Counted from the stretch's first letter, positions 8,136 through 19,796 are shown. The stretch: DNA of 64,000 nucleotides from RAM1 sp050247515 (GCA_050247515.1 JBFWUB010000020.1:12957-76956), one strand, 5' to 3'. Translations and numbers: made by a program. Notes: generated by a model not told the origin, from the sequence alone.

Positions 8136-9029
8136 TCAAACCTTGAACAGTGCGCGGTTGACGAACGGGTCCAGGCCCGGCGGCAGCGCCAGCGTGGGTC
8201 GACCCGGCCCATGTGCCACCCAGGGCGTTAGGCCGTACAGCACCGAAAAAATCAGCCGCCGCCCCTGCGTCGCCAGCAGCGGGCGGTGGATGCCCCAGGT
8301 GTCTTCCAGGAAAGCCGTCCCTGCCGGCCCCTTGACCGTCACGATGTCCTGCGCCGGAAAATGGGCCCGCACCTGTTCGTCGGAAATGATGCCGCGCCGC
8401 GTGAAAAGCTCGCTGCGGTGCGAGCCCCGCACGAAGCTGTGCGCGCCGTTGTGCTCATCCGTGTCGGTCAGGTACACGAACAGCTTGACGAAGCGAAAGT
8501 CGTCCACGTCGCGGTGGTAGGCGTCGTCGTACTGCAGCTGGCCGCTGAAGTTCTCGCCCAGCGTCCACCAGGCCAGGAACAGCCCGATCGTGGGCCGCGT
8601 GCCCAGCACCTCGCCCACGGCATCAAGTACCAGCGGGTGGTTGGCCAGGTCCACCAGTTCGCGGCAGCCCAGCAGATCCTCGCCCCGGTAGTACAGGCGC
8701 GTGCAGTGGGCCGGCAGCGGGCCGTCCACGTCGTAGGTGGACACGCCGTCGTACTGGTCCACGGCGGGCCGCCCGCGCAGGTGCGCCCGCACCGCGGCCA
8801 CGGCCGGCGCGGGAAAGATGTCGTCGGGCAAAAGGCTCAGGCCATCGCGGCGAAGCTGCGCGGCCGCATGGTCGCCCCGGGGATGCGGCGCGGGGCGCGC
8901 CGGTTGGCGGCCAGCGCATCCCACCACCAGCTTCGCGAGCCCCCGGCGCAGCGGCACCGAGCGCACGGCTTTCTGAGCGTAGTAGTAGGCCAGCGCGGGC
9001 TGCTGGACGATGGTGGCGAGTACGGACAT
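8136..9029 (-). CDS. Phytanoyl-CoA dioxygenase (PhyH) family protein
   Basis: 297-residue Fe(II)/2-oxoglutarate-dependent oxygenase-like protein. The metal-binding HxD is in YHRDVDDFRFVKLFVYLTD, followed by NGAHSFVRGSHR, both typical of the PhyH family. A distal histidine (WGIHRPLL) can complete the facial triad. It is the last gene of a minus-strand run after the large membrane protein, 11 bp away, and converges with the glycosyltransferase operon. Family members hydroxylate lipids, small molecules or sugars; the substrate here is unknown. Confidence 0.85.
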   Translation of the reverse strand: MSVLATIVQQPALAYYYAQKAVRSVPLRRGLAKLVVGCAGRQPARPAPHPRGDHAAAQLRRDGLSLLPDDIFPAPAVAAVRAHLRGRPAVDQYDGVSTYDVDGPLPAHCTRLYYRGEDLLGCRELVDLANHPLVLDAVGEVLGTRPTIGLFLAWWTLGENFSGQLQYDDAYHRDVDDFRFVKLFVYLTDTDEHNGAHSFVRGSHRSELFTRRGIISDEQVRAHFPAQDIVTVKGPAGTAFLEDTWGIHRPLLATQGRRLIFSVLYGLTPWVAHGPGRPTLALPPGLDPFVNRALFKV

Positions 9030-9040
9030 GGGACGAATCG

Positions 9041-10729
9041 TCAGGGAATGATTTTCTTGCCGGGGCTGGGGTTGGGCAGGGCACGGCCGGGCTGGCAGCC
9101 GGTGTCCCGCAGCCCGATTGTCGCCTCGGGAACCGCCCCGGGGCGCAGGCCCGCGAGCAGAACTTGCGCTGGCGCAAAAACCGGCAGCGCGGCGTCATAG
9201 CGGCTGATGCAGTCTGCGCCCGGCAAACCGTCGGCCCCCAGGTAGTGCTGCACGGCGGGCCGGGCCAGCCCGGTCTGTCCGAGCAGGTAGGCGTGGTACT
9301 GCCATTGCATGTCCAGGCGATAGGCCTCGACTGAATAAAAACTCGGCCAGTACGGCGCCTTGCCCCAGGCTTCGTGCAGGATGACGCCCGCGCTGACGCT
9401 CCAGATCAGCCAGTCGGTCACGGGGCGGTAGGCGACTTCCACCACACCCGGCGGCGCCGGCGGCAGGCGCTTCAGGCCATGGACCAGGCTTTGCTCGGCG
9501 AACTGGGTTTGCAGCTTGTTGTAGTAAGCCGCCAGCACCCAGGCCAGGGAAGCCGCCAGCGCAAGGCAGAACGCCCCCATGGGCGGGCGGCGCCGGCCCC
9601 CCAGAACAGCCCAGGCCAGGCGTGCCGATGCCCACGCGAGCAGGCCGACGGCCGCGCCGAACAGCAGGGCGTGGCGTCCCGAGCTGTTGGCCCAGGTGGG
9701 TGCGAACAAGCCCGTGTGCGCCGAGCGCAGCACCTGCTCGGTCAGGCCGTCGCCGAGGGCGCGCAGGGTGAACAAGGGCGCCCCCTTGCCAACCGCGACG
9801 TAGGGGAAGGCCGCCGCCGCGCACAGGAACGCCGCGATCAGGACAGCGGGTGCATGACGGGCCAGCGCCGCCCGGCGTACGCCCGGCGCCAGCGCACGCC
9901 CGGGGCTGCGCTGCAGCGCCCACACGGCCGTCGTGATACCCACGACGACCAGGGGAATGATGCCCCAGGTGAGGAACATCGCGCAGGCCCTGGCGATGCG
10001 GCGCAGGTCCTGCGCGTGCCATGGCTTGAGCAACTGGTTGTACTCGGTGAACAGCTGGGCCGGCGGCACCAGCCAGCGCATGGTCGCGTAGACGGCCACC
10101 GCCGAGCCAAGCAGCGCGGCGCTCGCGAGCAGCCGCCGGCGGCGCAGGGCTGGCGTCAGACGGGCCAGCCAGACGCACTCCAGCGCCAGCGCAAACACCA
10201 GGTTGGAGTTGAGCTGGAACGACACCACGAGCGCGACCAGGCCTGCGGCCCGGTGCAGCAGGCGCTCGCCGCGGTACAGACGATGGCCGGCGAACACCAG
10301 CCACACGCACAGCAGCAGCGGCACGATCTGCGACGATGCCAGCGTGTACAGCACGGGCGAGGCGCTGGCCAGCAGGGCCGCCAGGCGCGCCTGGCCGGGC
10401 GGCAGCGCCAGCAGCTGCCGCGCCAGCCGGTTCAACTCCAGGTACAGGCCCACGAGCAGCGCGCTCAGCGTGAGTTTCACGAACAGCAGGTACGACGCGC
10501 CGGTGAGCTCGCCCAGCGTCAGGCAAAGGTTGTGAAACACGAGTGCCACCGGCCAGTTCGCGTTGCGCAGCACCATGTCCAGGCCGTCGCGGTGGCCCGT
10601 GGCGGCCGCGAAGGCGACGGCCGCGCCGTCGAACAGGTCGCGCCACAGCAGCCAGTGCGGGCCGATCAGCAGCGCCAGCACTCCCGCCGTCCACCACGGC
10701 GGCGCCCCGGTACCTGGACGCCAGGTCAC
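9041..10729 (-). CDS. Polytopic inner-membrane protein, possibly a GtrII/GT-C-type glycosyltransferase
   Basis: 562 residues with about nine to ten hydrophobic helices spread over the first ~390 residues and a C-terminal soluble portion of about 170 residues. I do not recognise a diagnostic motif. The overall plan (many helices, then a periplasmic-like tail) resembles the Gtr-type glucosyltransferases that use polyprenyl-phosphate sugars. A gtrA-gtrB pair on the other strand 1 kb away supports the idea of a three-part modification system, but this is inference. The start codon overlaps the patatin stop by four bases, so the two are coupled; PhyH follows. Confidence 0.55.
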   Translation of the reverse strand: MTWRPGTGAPPWWTAGVLALLIGPHWLLWRDLFDGAAVAFAAATGHRDGLDMVLRNANWPVALVFHNLCLTLGELTGASYLLFVKLTLSALLVGLYLELNRLARQLLALPPGQARLAALLASASPVLYTLASSQIVPLLLCVWLVFAGHRLYRGERLLHRAAGLVALVVSFQLNSNLVFALALECVWLARLTPALRRRRLLASAALLGSAVAVYATMRWLVPPAQLFTEYNQLLKPWHAQDLRRIARACAMFLTWGIIPLVVVGITTAVWALQRSPGRALAPGVRRAALARHAPAVLIAAFLCAAAAFPYVAVGKGAPLFTLRALGDGLTEQVLRSAHTGLFAPTWANSSGRHALLFGAAVGLLAWASARLAWAVLGGRRRPPMGAFCLALAASLAWVLAAYYNKLQTQFAEQSLVHGLKRLPPAPPGVVEVAYRPVTDWLIWSVSAGVILHEAWGKAPYWPSFYSVEAYRLDMQWQYHAYLLGQTGLARPAVQHYLGADGLPGADCISRYDAALPVFAPAQVLLAGLRPGAVPEATIGLRDTGCQPGRALPNPSPGKKIIP

Positions 10730-11820
10730 AGGCTTTCCACCCGGTCAATGCCAGGGCTTGCCACCCACTGCGCAAACTCGTCCGCCAGCTGCCGGCTCGC
10801 TGCCACGGCGGTACTCCAGGCCTTGACCCGGGCTTTCAGGTCGGTGCCGTAGCGCACGAAGTCATTGCGGTCGGGCAGCTTGCCGTTGGGCAGTTTTTTG
10901 ACCCATTCGGGGTCGGGCGCCAGCACCACCATGTTGTCAAGGAAGCGCGTGGCGCCATGGCGCCAGCGCAGGCTTTTGTCCAGCCAGCCGGGTACCACGG
11001 CCTTCTGGAAGTGCGGGTACAGCACGATGCCCGCACCCTGCCCCGGCTGCGCGCCTTGCGGCTGCCGGTAGTCCAGGTGCAGGTGGTAGTCGGTGATGCC
11101 GCCGTCCCAATACGCGCCGCGCGGCGCGCCGGGGATGTCGTGGATGGCCTGCAGCACGAACGGGATGGAACAGCTGGCCTGCAGCGCGGCGTTGAAGTTC
11201 GCCTCGCTCAAGGCCACCTGGCGCGTGCGGTAGTCGCGCGTGCCGAACGGCAACGGCGCCCCGGCGCTTGAGAACACCACCCGCTCCAGCCAGGCGCCCA
11301 TGGCGCGCCGGTGCACGGTGTTGGTGAGGAAGGCACCCAGATAGCCCAGCGGCGTGCCCAGGCGGTGTTCCCGGCCCAGCAGGTGGCGCCCGCGCGAGGT
11401 CACGATGTGCAGGCGGTAGCGCGAATGCCCCAACACTTCGCCCAGCCGTCCGCCATAAAACGCCTGCAGGTTCTGGCCGAACCGCTCGCTCACATGCGCC
11501 GCGGTGGGCCGTTTCTGGCCGGGCTCCAGCGCATAGTCCTGGTGGATGTAGTCGTGCTCCAGGCGGTTGAATGCCGCCACCGGGTCGCCCAGGCACGCGG
11601 TGGCCATGCGCCAGGCGCCGATGGAGGCGCCCACCAGGTGGACCGGCTGGGCGGAGGCAGCCAGCCATTCACCAAACAGGTAGCGGTCCAGCGGCCCCAG
11701 CACCAGACCCTTGGGGCCACCCGCCGCACCGGGCACGACGCCGATGTCGCCGGGATTCAGGCCGTTTTTTTCGATATGGGCACGGGCACGGGGGCCGGCA
11801 TGGATGCGCAACGCGTTCAT
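10726..11820 (-). CDS. Patatin-like phospholipase
   Basis: 364 residues from ATG 11820; a TTG 18 bases upstream is a weaker alternative. Features of the patatin fold are visible: a glycine-rich oxyanion element GAAGGPKGLVLG, the nucleophile serine in VGASIGAW (GxSxG), and the catalytic-dyad aspartate in YWDGGITDYH. Patatins hydrolyse acyl groups from phospholipids or related lipids. The gene is co-directional with the HDOD gene upstream (about 50 bp) and coupled to the membrane protein downstream. Confidence 0.85.
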   Translation of the reverse strand: MNALRIHAGPRARAHIEKNGLNPGDIGVVPGAAGGPKGLVLGPLDRYLFGEWLAASAQPVHLVGASIGAWRMATACLGDPVAAFNRLEHDYIHQDYALEPGQKRPTAAHVSERFGQNLQAFYGGRLGEVLGHSRYRLHIVTSRGRHLLGREHRLGTPLGYLGAFLTNTVHRRAMGAWLERVVFSSAGAPLPFGTRDYRTRQVALSEANFNAALQASCSIPFVLQAIHDIPGAPRGAYWDGGITDYHLHLDYRQPQGAQPGQGAGIVLYPHFQKAVVPGWLDKSLRWRHGATRFLDNMVVLAPDPEWVKKLPNGKLPDRNDFVRYGTDLKARVKAWSTAVAASRQLADEFAQWVASPGIDRVESL

Positions 11821-11868
11821 TGGCGCCGATTGTCGCAAACCCGGCGGACACCATCGGTGCCGCGCGCT

Positions 11869-12699
11869 TCAGTCGTCAGCCAGTACCGTCGTGCGAACGC
11901 GCTGCCCGGGTATGCCCGCCAGCATCATGTCCGGGTCCAGGTCCAGCAGCAGGCCCACCTCGTCCGGGTAGCTGGTGGCCATGTCGGCGTCATTGAGGCC
12001 GCAGAATTCGCCGCGCGCGCGCCAGCCGGCCAGGCAGGTCACGGCGGCCAGGATCTCGTGGTGGTCGTTGTCCAGCGGTGCAAACTGGTTTTCCACCGCC
12101 TCCACAAACCGGGTCGGCAGGCCCCAGTGCCTGAGCAGCACCGCGCCAGCCTGCGCGTAGCTGTAGCCAAAGTGCGACTGCTCCAGCTGCACCCGGGCCG
12201 GCGCCATGGGATGGCTCAGATCGTCCAGCGCACGCATGGCATCCGGCATGGCCGCGGTCATCACCAGCATGCCCACGGCATGCAGCAACCCGGCCGTGTA
12301 GGCCGTGCCGCGGTCCACACCGATCAGGTTGCCAATGCCCATGGCGACGTCGGCGGCGTTCAGGCTGATGGTCCACACGGCACTGAGTTTGCGTTCCTCA
12401 ATGTTGTGAAAGCATGACTTCAGCGCCATGGCGATCGCCAGGCTGCGCACCTTGTCAAAGCCCAGCACCCGCACCGCATCCAGCGGCGTGACCACGGTGC
12501 GGCCCAGCCCGAAATAGGCTGAATTGGCCGTGCGCAGCAGGTGCATGGTCAGCACCGGGTCGTCGGCGATGTCGCGCGCCAGCACCTCGGTGGACGGGTT
12601 GGGTGCGTCAAACGCCTGGATCACGCGCGCCATGGCGGCCGGCACCACGGGCAGCGCCAGGTCCAGCGCCATCAGGTCAGTCAGATTCTTCAGGGTCAC
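11869..12699 (-). CDS. HDOD domain protein
   Basis: 276 residues starting at GTG 12699. The GTG is chosen because a strong GGAGG lies four bases upstream (12704-12708), while the longer open frame upstream has no such signal. The whole protein is an HDOD domain: LPVVPAAMARVIQAF, ADDPVLTMHLLRTANSAYFG, LDAVRVLGFDKVRSLAIA, then GLLHAVGMLVMTAAMP. HDOD proteins are degenerate HD phosphohydrolases that act as protein-protein regulators in signalling, chemotaxis or motility. No output domain is fused here. It lies between tex and the patatin. Confidence 0.88.
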   Translation of the reverse strand: MTLKNLTDLMALDLALPVVPAAMARVIQAFDAPNPSTEVLARDIADDPVLTMHLLRTANSAYFGLGRTVVTPLDAVRVLGFDKVRSLAIAMALKSCFHNIEERKLSAVWTISLNAADVAMGIGNLIGVDRGTAYTAGLLHAVGMLVMTAAMPDAMRALDDLSHPMAPARVQLEQSHFGYSYAQAGAVLLRHWGLPTRFVEAVENQFAPLDNDHHEILAAVTCLAGWRARGEFCGLNDADMATSYPDEVGLLLDLDPDMMLAGIPGQRVRTTVLADD

Positions 12700-12780
12700 A
12701 CGGCCTCCGGCAGGTTGTTGTTGGGCTCCTGCCGGGTCTTCGGCGCCGCGCACGGTTTCTTGAGGCCGCCAGCGCGCCCG

Positions 12781-15117
<2,337 letters not shown>

Positions 15118-15263
15118 GCTTGGTTGGTGCAACGAACTTGATGGGAGGCAAAGGGCGCGAGTTTGCCACACCCGCCCACAGCGATACGGGGTGGTGGCTG
15201 ACAAGGCGGGGCCAGCCCCGTTGGCACAATGAAACCAGCTGTTTACGTCCCAAGGAGACCCGC

Positions 15264-15761
15264 ATGCGCATCCGTATGACCCTGCTGCTGGTGGCCACGC
15301 TTGTCACTGCCGTGTTCGTGGCCCTGAACTGGCCGGAGTTCGTGCGCCCTACGCCCGTCAGCCTGGGTGTGACCATCGTTGAGATGCCGCTGCCGCTGCT
15401 TTTGCTGGTGGCGCTGCTGCTGGCCTTGCTGGGCGGCCTGGGCAACGCGGCCCTGAACGACGCGCGGCATGAACGCGAGCTGAGCCTGCACATGCGGGAA
15501 CTGCAGGCCCAGCGCAACCTGGCCGACAAGGCCGAGGCATCGCGCTTTACCGAGCTGCGGCATTACCTGGACCTGCAGGCCGCCGAGGCCCGCCAGCGCG
15601 AAGCCGTTACCTCTGAAGCGCTGCAGGCCACGCTGATCAAGGGCCAGCGCGACATGCAGGCCAGCGTGGAAATGCTCGCCAACCGCCTGGCCGCCCGGAT
15701 GGAAGCCCCGGATGACCGCCCCCACGAAGTGCGCGTGACGCGACCCCAGACCACCCTGTAA
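15264..15761 (+). CDS. LapA-like membrane protein with coiled-coil tail
   Basis: 165 residues from ATG 15264, preceded by AAGGAG about seven bases upstream. The N-terminus has two hydrophobic segments (MTLLLVATLVTAVFVALNW and PLPLLLLVALLLALLGG) separated by a short loop, the arrangement of LapA/DUF1049 proteins, followed by a charged region predicted to be helical. LapA-type proteins are linked to lipopolysaccharide assembly. The match is by layout, not by a diagnostic motif. It is divergent from tex. Confidence 0.65.
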   Translation: MRIRMTLLLVATLVTAVFVALNWPEFVRPTPVSLGVTIVEMPLPLLLLVALLLALLGGLGNAALNDARHERELSLHMRELQAQRNLADKAEASRFTELRHYLDLQAAEARQREAVTSEALQATLIKGQRDMQASVEMLANRLAARMEAPDDRPHEVRVTRPQTTL

Positions 15762-15818
15762 GACAGTACGGCCAGGCGCGACCCACCCCTTGGGCACCTT
15801 GCCCGCTGGAGTATTGCC

Positions 15819-16541
15819 GTGCGACTGTCCGCCACCGCCCTGTTGCTGAGCCTGCCCCTGGCCATTGCCGCTGCGCCTTCGTGCGAAGCGGTGTCCCCCG
15901 CCCGGCTCACACCCGTCATCGAGCTGTACACATCTGAAGGTTGCAGCTCATGCCCGCCGGCAGACCGCTGGCTGTCCACGCTCAAGCCGCTCGCCGCGGC
16001 CGGCCAGGCCGTGGTGCAGGCGTTCCACGTGGGCTACTGGGACTACATCGGCTGGGTGGATCGCTTTGCCAGCCCGGCGCACACCAGCCGCCAGCGGCAG
16101 ATCGCTGCGGCCAACGGCCTGCGCAGCATCTACACCCCCCAACTGGTACGCGACGGCCAGGACTGGCGCGACTACCCCCGTGCCCTGGCCCCGGCGGCCC
16201 AGCCCGCGCGCGCGGCCATCACGCTGCAACGCAAGGGCGTGGACGCATACGAGGCCACGGTGACGCCGGCCGCGGGTGTGGACAAATGGTCCGCCTACTG
16301 GACCGTGACCGAGCACGGTCACGCCAGCAAGGTGAAATCGGGCGAGAACGCGGGCGAGCTGTTGAAGCACGACTTTGTGGTGCGCCAGTACGTTCCGGCG
16401 GGTGACTACCGGGGCAGCGCCCGTCTGAGCCTGCGCACCGTGGCGCCGGATGCCGCCCATCCGCGCCAGGTCAACCTGGTGGTGATGGAGCCGCGCAGCG
16501 GCAAGACGCTGCAGGCGCTGAGCCTGCAATGCAGCGGCTGA
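15819..16541 (+). CDS. DUF1223 family thioredoxin-fold secreted protein
   Basis: 240 residues starting with GTG 15819. A signal peptide (hydrophobic ALLLSLPLAIAAAPS) precedes the DUF1223 core: PVIELYTSEGCSSCPPADRW, with a CxxC in a thioredoxin-like position, then FHVGYWDYIGWVDRFASP. Proteins of this family are periplasmic or exported; their biochemical role is not established. It converges with ogt, with a single base between the two stops. Confidence 0.88.
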   Translation: MRLSATALLLSLPLAIAAAPSCEAVSPARLTPVIELYTSEGCSSCPPADRWLSTLKPLAAAGQAVVQAFHVGYWDYIGWVDRFASPAHTSRQRQIAAANGLRSIYTPQLVRDGQDWRDYPRALAPAAQPARAAITLQRKGVDAYEATVTPAAGVDKWSAYWTVTEHGHASKVKSGENAGELLKHDFVVRQYVPAGDYRGSARLSLRTVAPDAAHPRQVNLVVMEPRSGKTLQALSLQCSG

Positions 16542-16542
16542 A

Positions 16543-17097
16543 TCAGCCGGGCGGATCGAACAGCCCCGGCTCGCTGCCAAAACGAGCGCCTTCATTCAGC
16601 AGCATGCGCAGCTTGGTGTCCACGCCGCCGGCCGCAGAAAACCCGCCGCCGCGCGTGCCCGCGGCCAGCACCCGGTGGCAGGGCACGATGGGCGCAAACG
16701 GGTTGTGGCCCAGCGCCTGGCCCACGGCGCGTGCCGCGCCGGGTTCGCCCAGGGCCGTTGCCACCTCGCCGTAGGTCAGCGTGCGGCCCGGTGCAATGGC
16801 GCGGGCCACCGCGTACACGCGCTGGTGAAATGGCGGCACGCCTGTCATGTCCAGCGGCACGTCCAGCAGGCTGTCGGCCTGGCCTTGCAACAGGGCTTGC
16901 ACCCGCGCCTGGATCTGCTCTACCCAGGGCGGCGGCGGCAACTCGGCCACGCCGGGAAAGCGTCGCCGCATGCGTTCGCGGCTGCTGTGAGCATCGGCCT
17001 CGGGCAGCTGCACACCGGCCAGCGCGGCTTCACGCCAGGCGATGCCGCAGCTGCCAACGGCCGTCTCAAACAGCGCAAAGCCCAGCGCCTGCGCCAT
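16543..17097 (-). CDS. ogt: Methylated-DNA-protein cysteine methyltransferase
   Basis: 184 residues from ATG 17097. It contains the full active-site signature PCHRVLAAG (acceptor cysteine), preceded by TYGEVATALGEPGAARAVGQALGHNPF and followed by GGGFSAAGGVDTKLRMLL, as in Ogt/Ada-C. It repairs O6-alkylguanine by transferring the alkyl group to itself. There is no Ada N-terminal domain. The gene starts eight bases after the GST stop, in the same operon. Confidence 0.94.
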   Translation of the reverse strand: MAQALGFALFETAVGSCGIAWREAALAGVQLPEADAHSSRERMRRRFPGVAELPPPPWVEQIQARVQALLQGQADSLLDVPLDMTGVPPFHQRVYAVARAIAPGRTLTYGEVATALGEPGAARAVGQALGHNPFAPIVPCHRVLAAGTRGGGFSAAGGVDTKLRMLLNEGARFGSEPGLFDPPG

Positions 17098-17105
17098 GGG
17101 TTTTG

Positions 17106-18068
17106 TCAGGCCTCGGCCTTCTTCAACACATAGCCAATGCGCGGGAAGTGCACCCGCACCGTTCCCGCGCGCGCATCGGTGCGCAACAGTGTGTAGTGGG
17201 TACGGGTGGCGGCCACCAGTTCGCCCTCGGTGCCCTCGGGGCCGAAGCTTTCGGCGGTGATGACCACGCGGCTGCCCAGCGGGATGCCATGGTCGTCCTG
17301 GAAGCTGTGGCCGTGCAGCAGATTGGCCGGCGCCGGCGTGGCGGCGCACAGGGCAATCGCCTCGGCGGGCGTCAGGGTTGAAAAGCTGCCGTGGCCGATG
17401 GCGGCCATGCGGTCCATCCAGGCCAGCACCGACGGCGTGGCGTCCAGGATGCCGGCCATGCAGGAGGTCTGCGTGCGGGTAAACCACAGAGGGTGGTAGG
17501 CGGCATAGTCGGCCACGCAGGGCGCGCTGCCCAGCAGGTAGGGCTGGTCGTCCAGCATGTGCGACAGCCGACGCAGGTAGCCCCTGTAGGCGGACGTGGC
17601 ATCGCCCAGCGGCATGCGCGGCATGCCCAGGCGCATCTTCGCGCGGTCTTCGCCAAAGGCTTTGGCGATCGCCCCCCACTGCTCGACCGGTGCATCGGGG
17701 CTGCCGCCAAACATCTGGGCCGTGCCGCGCGGCGAGAAGTTGTAGGCCATGGCGGCCCAGAACAGCTTTTCGTCGGCCCACTGGGCCACCAGGCGTGACA
17801 GTCCCTTGAGACCCACCGGGAACAGCGCGGGTTCGGGCTGCACATGCTCCAGCACCTCGCAGATCAGCGCGGTGTCGCAATAAACATCACTGCCCACCTG
17901 CAGGAACGGCGTCTTGCGGTAGCCACCCGTCAGCGGCACCACGTCGGGCTTGGGGCTGATGCGCGGCACGTCCACGGCCTTCCAGGCGAGTTTCTTGGCG
18001 CCCAGGATCAGGCGGATTTTTTCCGAGAACGGCGAGGTGTCGTAGTGGTGCAGGATGAGATCGGCCAT
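17106..18068 (-). CDS. Glutathione S-transferase family protein
   Basis: 320 residues from ATG 18068. The N-terminal thioredoxin-like GST domain is clear (ILHHYDTSPFSEKIRLILGA, then a YRKTPFLQVG cis-proline region and DTALICEVLE). The chain is about 100 residues longer than a usual GST and ends in a small beta-rich extra segment (SRVVITAESFGPEGTEGELV to VRVHFPRIGYVLKKAEA) that I do not recognise. Co-transcribed with the acyl-CoA dehydrogenase upstream (13 bp gap) and ogt downstream; perhaps detoxification of electrophiles, by inference. Confidence 0.85.
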   Translation of the reverse strand: MADLILHHYDTSPFSEKIRLILGAKKLAWKAVDVPRISPKPDVVPLTGGYRKTPFLQVGSDVYCDTALICEVLEHVQPEPALFPVGLKGLSRLVAQWADEKLFWAAMAYNFSPRGTAQMFGGSPDAPVEQWGAIAKAFGEDRAKMRLGMPRMPLGDATSAYRGYLRRLSHMLDDQPYLLGSAPCVADYAAYHPLWFTRTQTSCMAGILDATPSVLAWMDRMAAIGHGSFSTLTPAEAIALCAATPAPANLLHGHSFQDDHGIPLGSRVVITAESFGPEGTEGELVAATRTHYTLLRTDARAGTVRVHFPRIGYVLKKAEA

Positions 18069-18081
18069 GGCAGGTGTGCTT

Positions 18082-19719
18082 TCAGCGCGGCATCGCGCGG
18101 TGGATGAGGCTGTCAAAGTCCGTCCGGGCGCCCAGGGTGCCAAAGGCATGGCCCCAGTCGCCGCCCAGGCGGGATTCACAGAATGCGGCAAACACGGGCG
18201 CGGGCGCCGTCTGGTACAGCAGCGCGGCCTGCACGGCCAGCGCCACGTCCTGGGCCAGGCGGCGCGCTTCCGTCTCGGTGGCCATGTCTTCCACGCGGGT
18301 GGGCAGCGCGGCGGCCAGCCGGTCCAGCGCGGGGTGGGCGCCTTTGGCCGGGGCCAGCTCGTGCGCCAGTGCGGCCGCGGCGTCGGCACGGCGCAGCGCG
18401 CGCAGCAGGTCAATGGCCATGATGTTGCCCGCGCCTTCCCAGATGGAGTTCAGCGGCATTTCGCGGTAGATGCGCGCCATGATGCCCTGGCCGCCCTCTT
18501 CCACATAGCCGTTGCCGCCCAGGCATTCCATGGCCTCCTGCGCAAAGTGGCTTCCGCGCTTGCAGATCCAGAACTTGGCCACGGGCGTCAGCAACCGGGC
18601 CATGGCTTTTTCATGCTCATCGCCCGGCCGGTCAAAGGCCCGCGCAAGCCGCAGGGCCAGCGCCGTTGCAGCCTCGGATTCCAGCGCCAGGTCGGCCAGC
18701 ACATTGCGCATCAACGGCTGGCTGACCAGCGGCTTGCCAAAAGCCTGGCGCTGCGTGGTGTGGTTCAGTGCAATCGACAGCGCCTGGCGCATCAGCCCGC
18801 TGGTGCCCAGGGCGCAATCCAGCCGCGTCATGGTGCCCATCTCCAGGATCTGCGGGATGCCACGGCCTTCGTCGCCCACCAGCCAGGCCGTGGCGCCATG
18901 GAATTCCACTTCGGAACTGGCGTTGGCCTTGTTGCCCAGCTTGTCTTTCAGGCGCTGGATGTAAAGGGCGTTCAATGTTCCATCCGGCAGCACGCGCGGC
19001 AGGAAGAGGCAGCTCAAGCCAGATGCCGTCTGCGCCAGGATCAGGAACGCATCACACATGGGGGCCGAGAAGAACCATTTATGGCCTGTGACCGTGTAGC
19101 GCTGGCCCCAGGCGTCGCTGCCGGCGGGCTCGGCCCGCGTGGTGTTGGCCCGCACGTCGCTGCCACCCTGCTTTTCGGTCATGCCCATGCCCATGGTCAG
19201 GCCGGCCTTGCGGTTGTACAGCGTGAGCGCCGGGTCATAGGCGCGGGCCGCGAGGCCTGGCCCCCAGTCCCGGTAGATCGCGTCGTTGCTGCGCAGTGCG
19301 GGCGTGACCGCATAGGTCATCGAGATGGGGCACAGGATTGACGGCTCCAGCTCGGTGAACAGCATGAAGCCGGCGGCGCGCCGCACATGGGCGCTGGCGC
19401 CCCCGCTCCAGGGCGTGCCATGCAGGCCGGCGCCGGTGGCCAGCGCCATCAGAGCGTGGTAGCTGGGGTGAAATTCCACCTGGTCCACGCGGCGGCCGAA
19501 GCGGTCGTGGGTCAGCAGCGCGGGCGTGTGGGTGTTGGCCAGCCGGGCATGCGTCTGCATGGCTTCGCTGCCCAGCTGCTCACCCAATGCTTTCAGTGCT
19601 GTGGTGTCCAGTTGCGGCGCGTTGAACTTCAGCGCGGCCTGCAGCGGCTGGTTGCCTGTGAACAGGTTGTAGCCTGTCAGCGGTTCGGGCTGGTTGAAGA
19701 CTTCGTGAGTGGGTTGCAT
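18082..19719 (-). CDS. Acyl-CoA dehydrogenase, AidB-like
   Basis: 545 residues from ATG 19719, selected because GGAGAC lies just upstream; an ATG 12 bases earlier is possible. It resembles the AidB branch of flavin acyl-CoA dehydrogenases: an N-terminal extension (HEVFNQPEPLTGYNLFTGNQ), the FAD-binding MTEKQGGSDVRANTT, and a C-terminal helical domain with ECLGGNGYVEEGG. E. coli AidB is linked to protection from alkylation damage, and here an O6-alkylguanine repair gene (ogt) lies two genes downstream, an apt neighbour. Many proteobacterial members are plain isovaleryl-type dehydrogenases, so the role is uncertain. Confidence 0.88.
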   Translation of the reverse strand: MQPTHEVFNQPEPLTGYNLFTGNQPLQAALKFNAPQLDTTALKALGEQLGSEAMQTHARLANTHTPALLTHDRFGRRVDQVEFHPSYHALMALATGAGLHGTPWSGGASAHVRRAAGFMLFTELEPSILCPISMTYAVTPALRSNDAIYRDWGPGLAARAYDPALTLYNRKAGLTMGMGMTEKQGGSDVRANTTRAEPAGSDAWGQRYTVTGHKWFFSAPMCDAFLILAQTASGLSCLFLPRVLPDGTLNALYIQRLKDKLGNKANASSEVEFHGATAWLVGDEGRGIPQILEMGTMTRLDCALGTSGLMRQALSIALNHTTQRQAFGKPLVSQPLMRNVLADLALESEAATALALRLARAFDRPGDEHEKAMARLLTPVAKFWICKRGSHFAQEAMECLGGNGYVEEGGQGIMARIYREMPLNSIWEGAGNIMAIDLLRALRRADAAAALAHELAPAKGAHPALDRLAAALPTRVEDMATETEARRLAQDVALAVQAALLYQTAPAPVFAAFCESRLGGDWGHAFGTLGARTDFDSLIHRAMPR

Positions 19720-19796
19720 TCGTGTCTCCATGTTGTTGTAGCGCTCGCGGGGTTCGCGGCGGGCACGCCCACCGGGAGCGTGCCCACGACGGCTCT

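Noticed and set aside
12700..12753. Longer N-terminus for the HDOD gene
   Set aside because: A strong GGAGG sits right before GTG 12699; the extra 18 codons have no supporting ribosome-binding site.
15792..15804. Small GGGCA/TGCCC hairpin before the DUF1223 gene as terminator
   Set aside because: Five-bp stem, three-base loop and no T-run; too weak to call.
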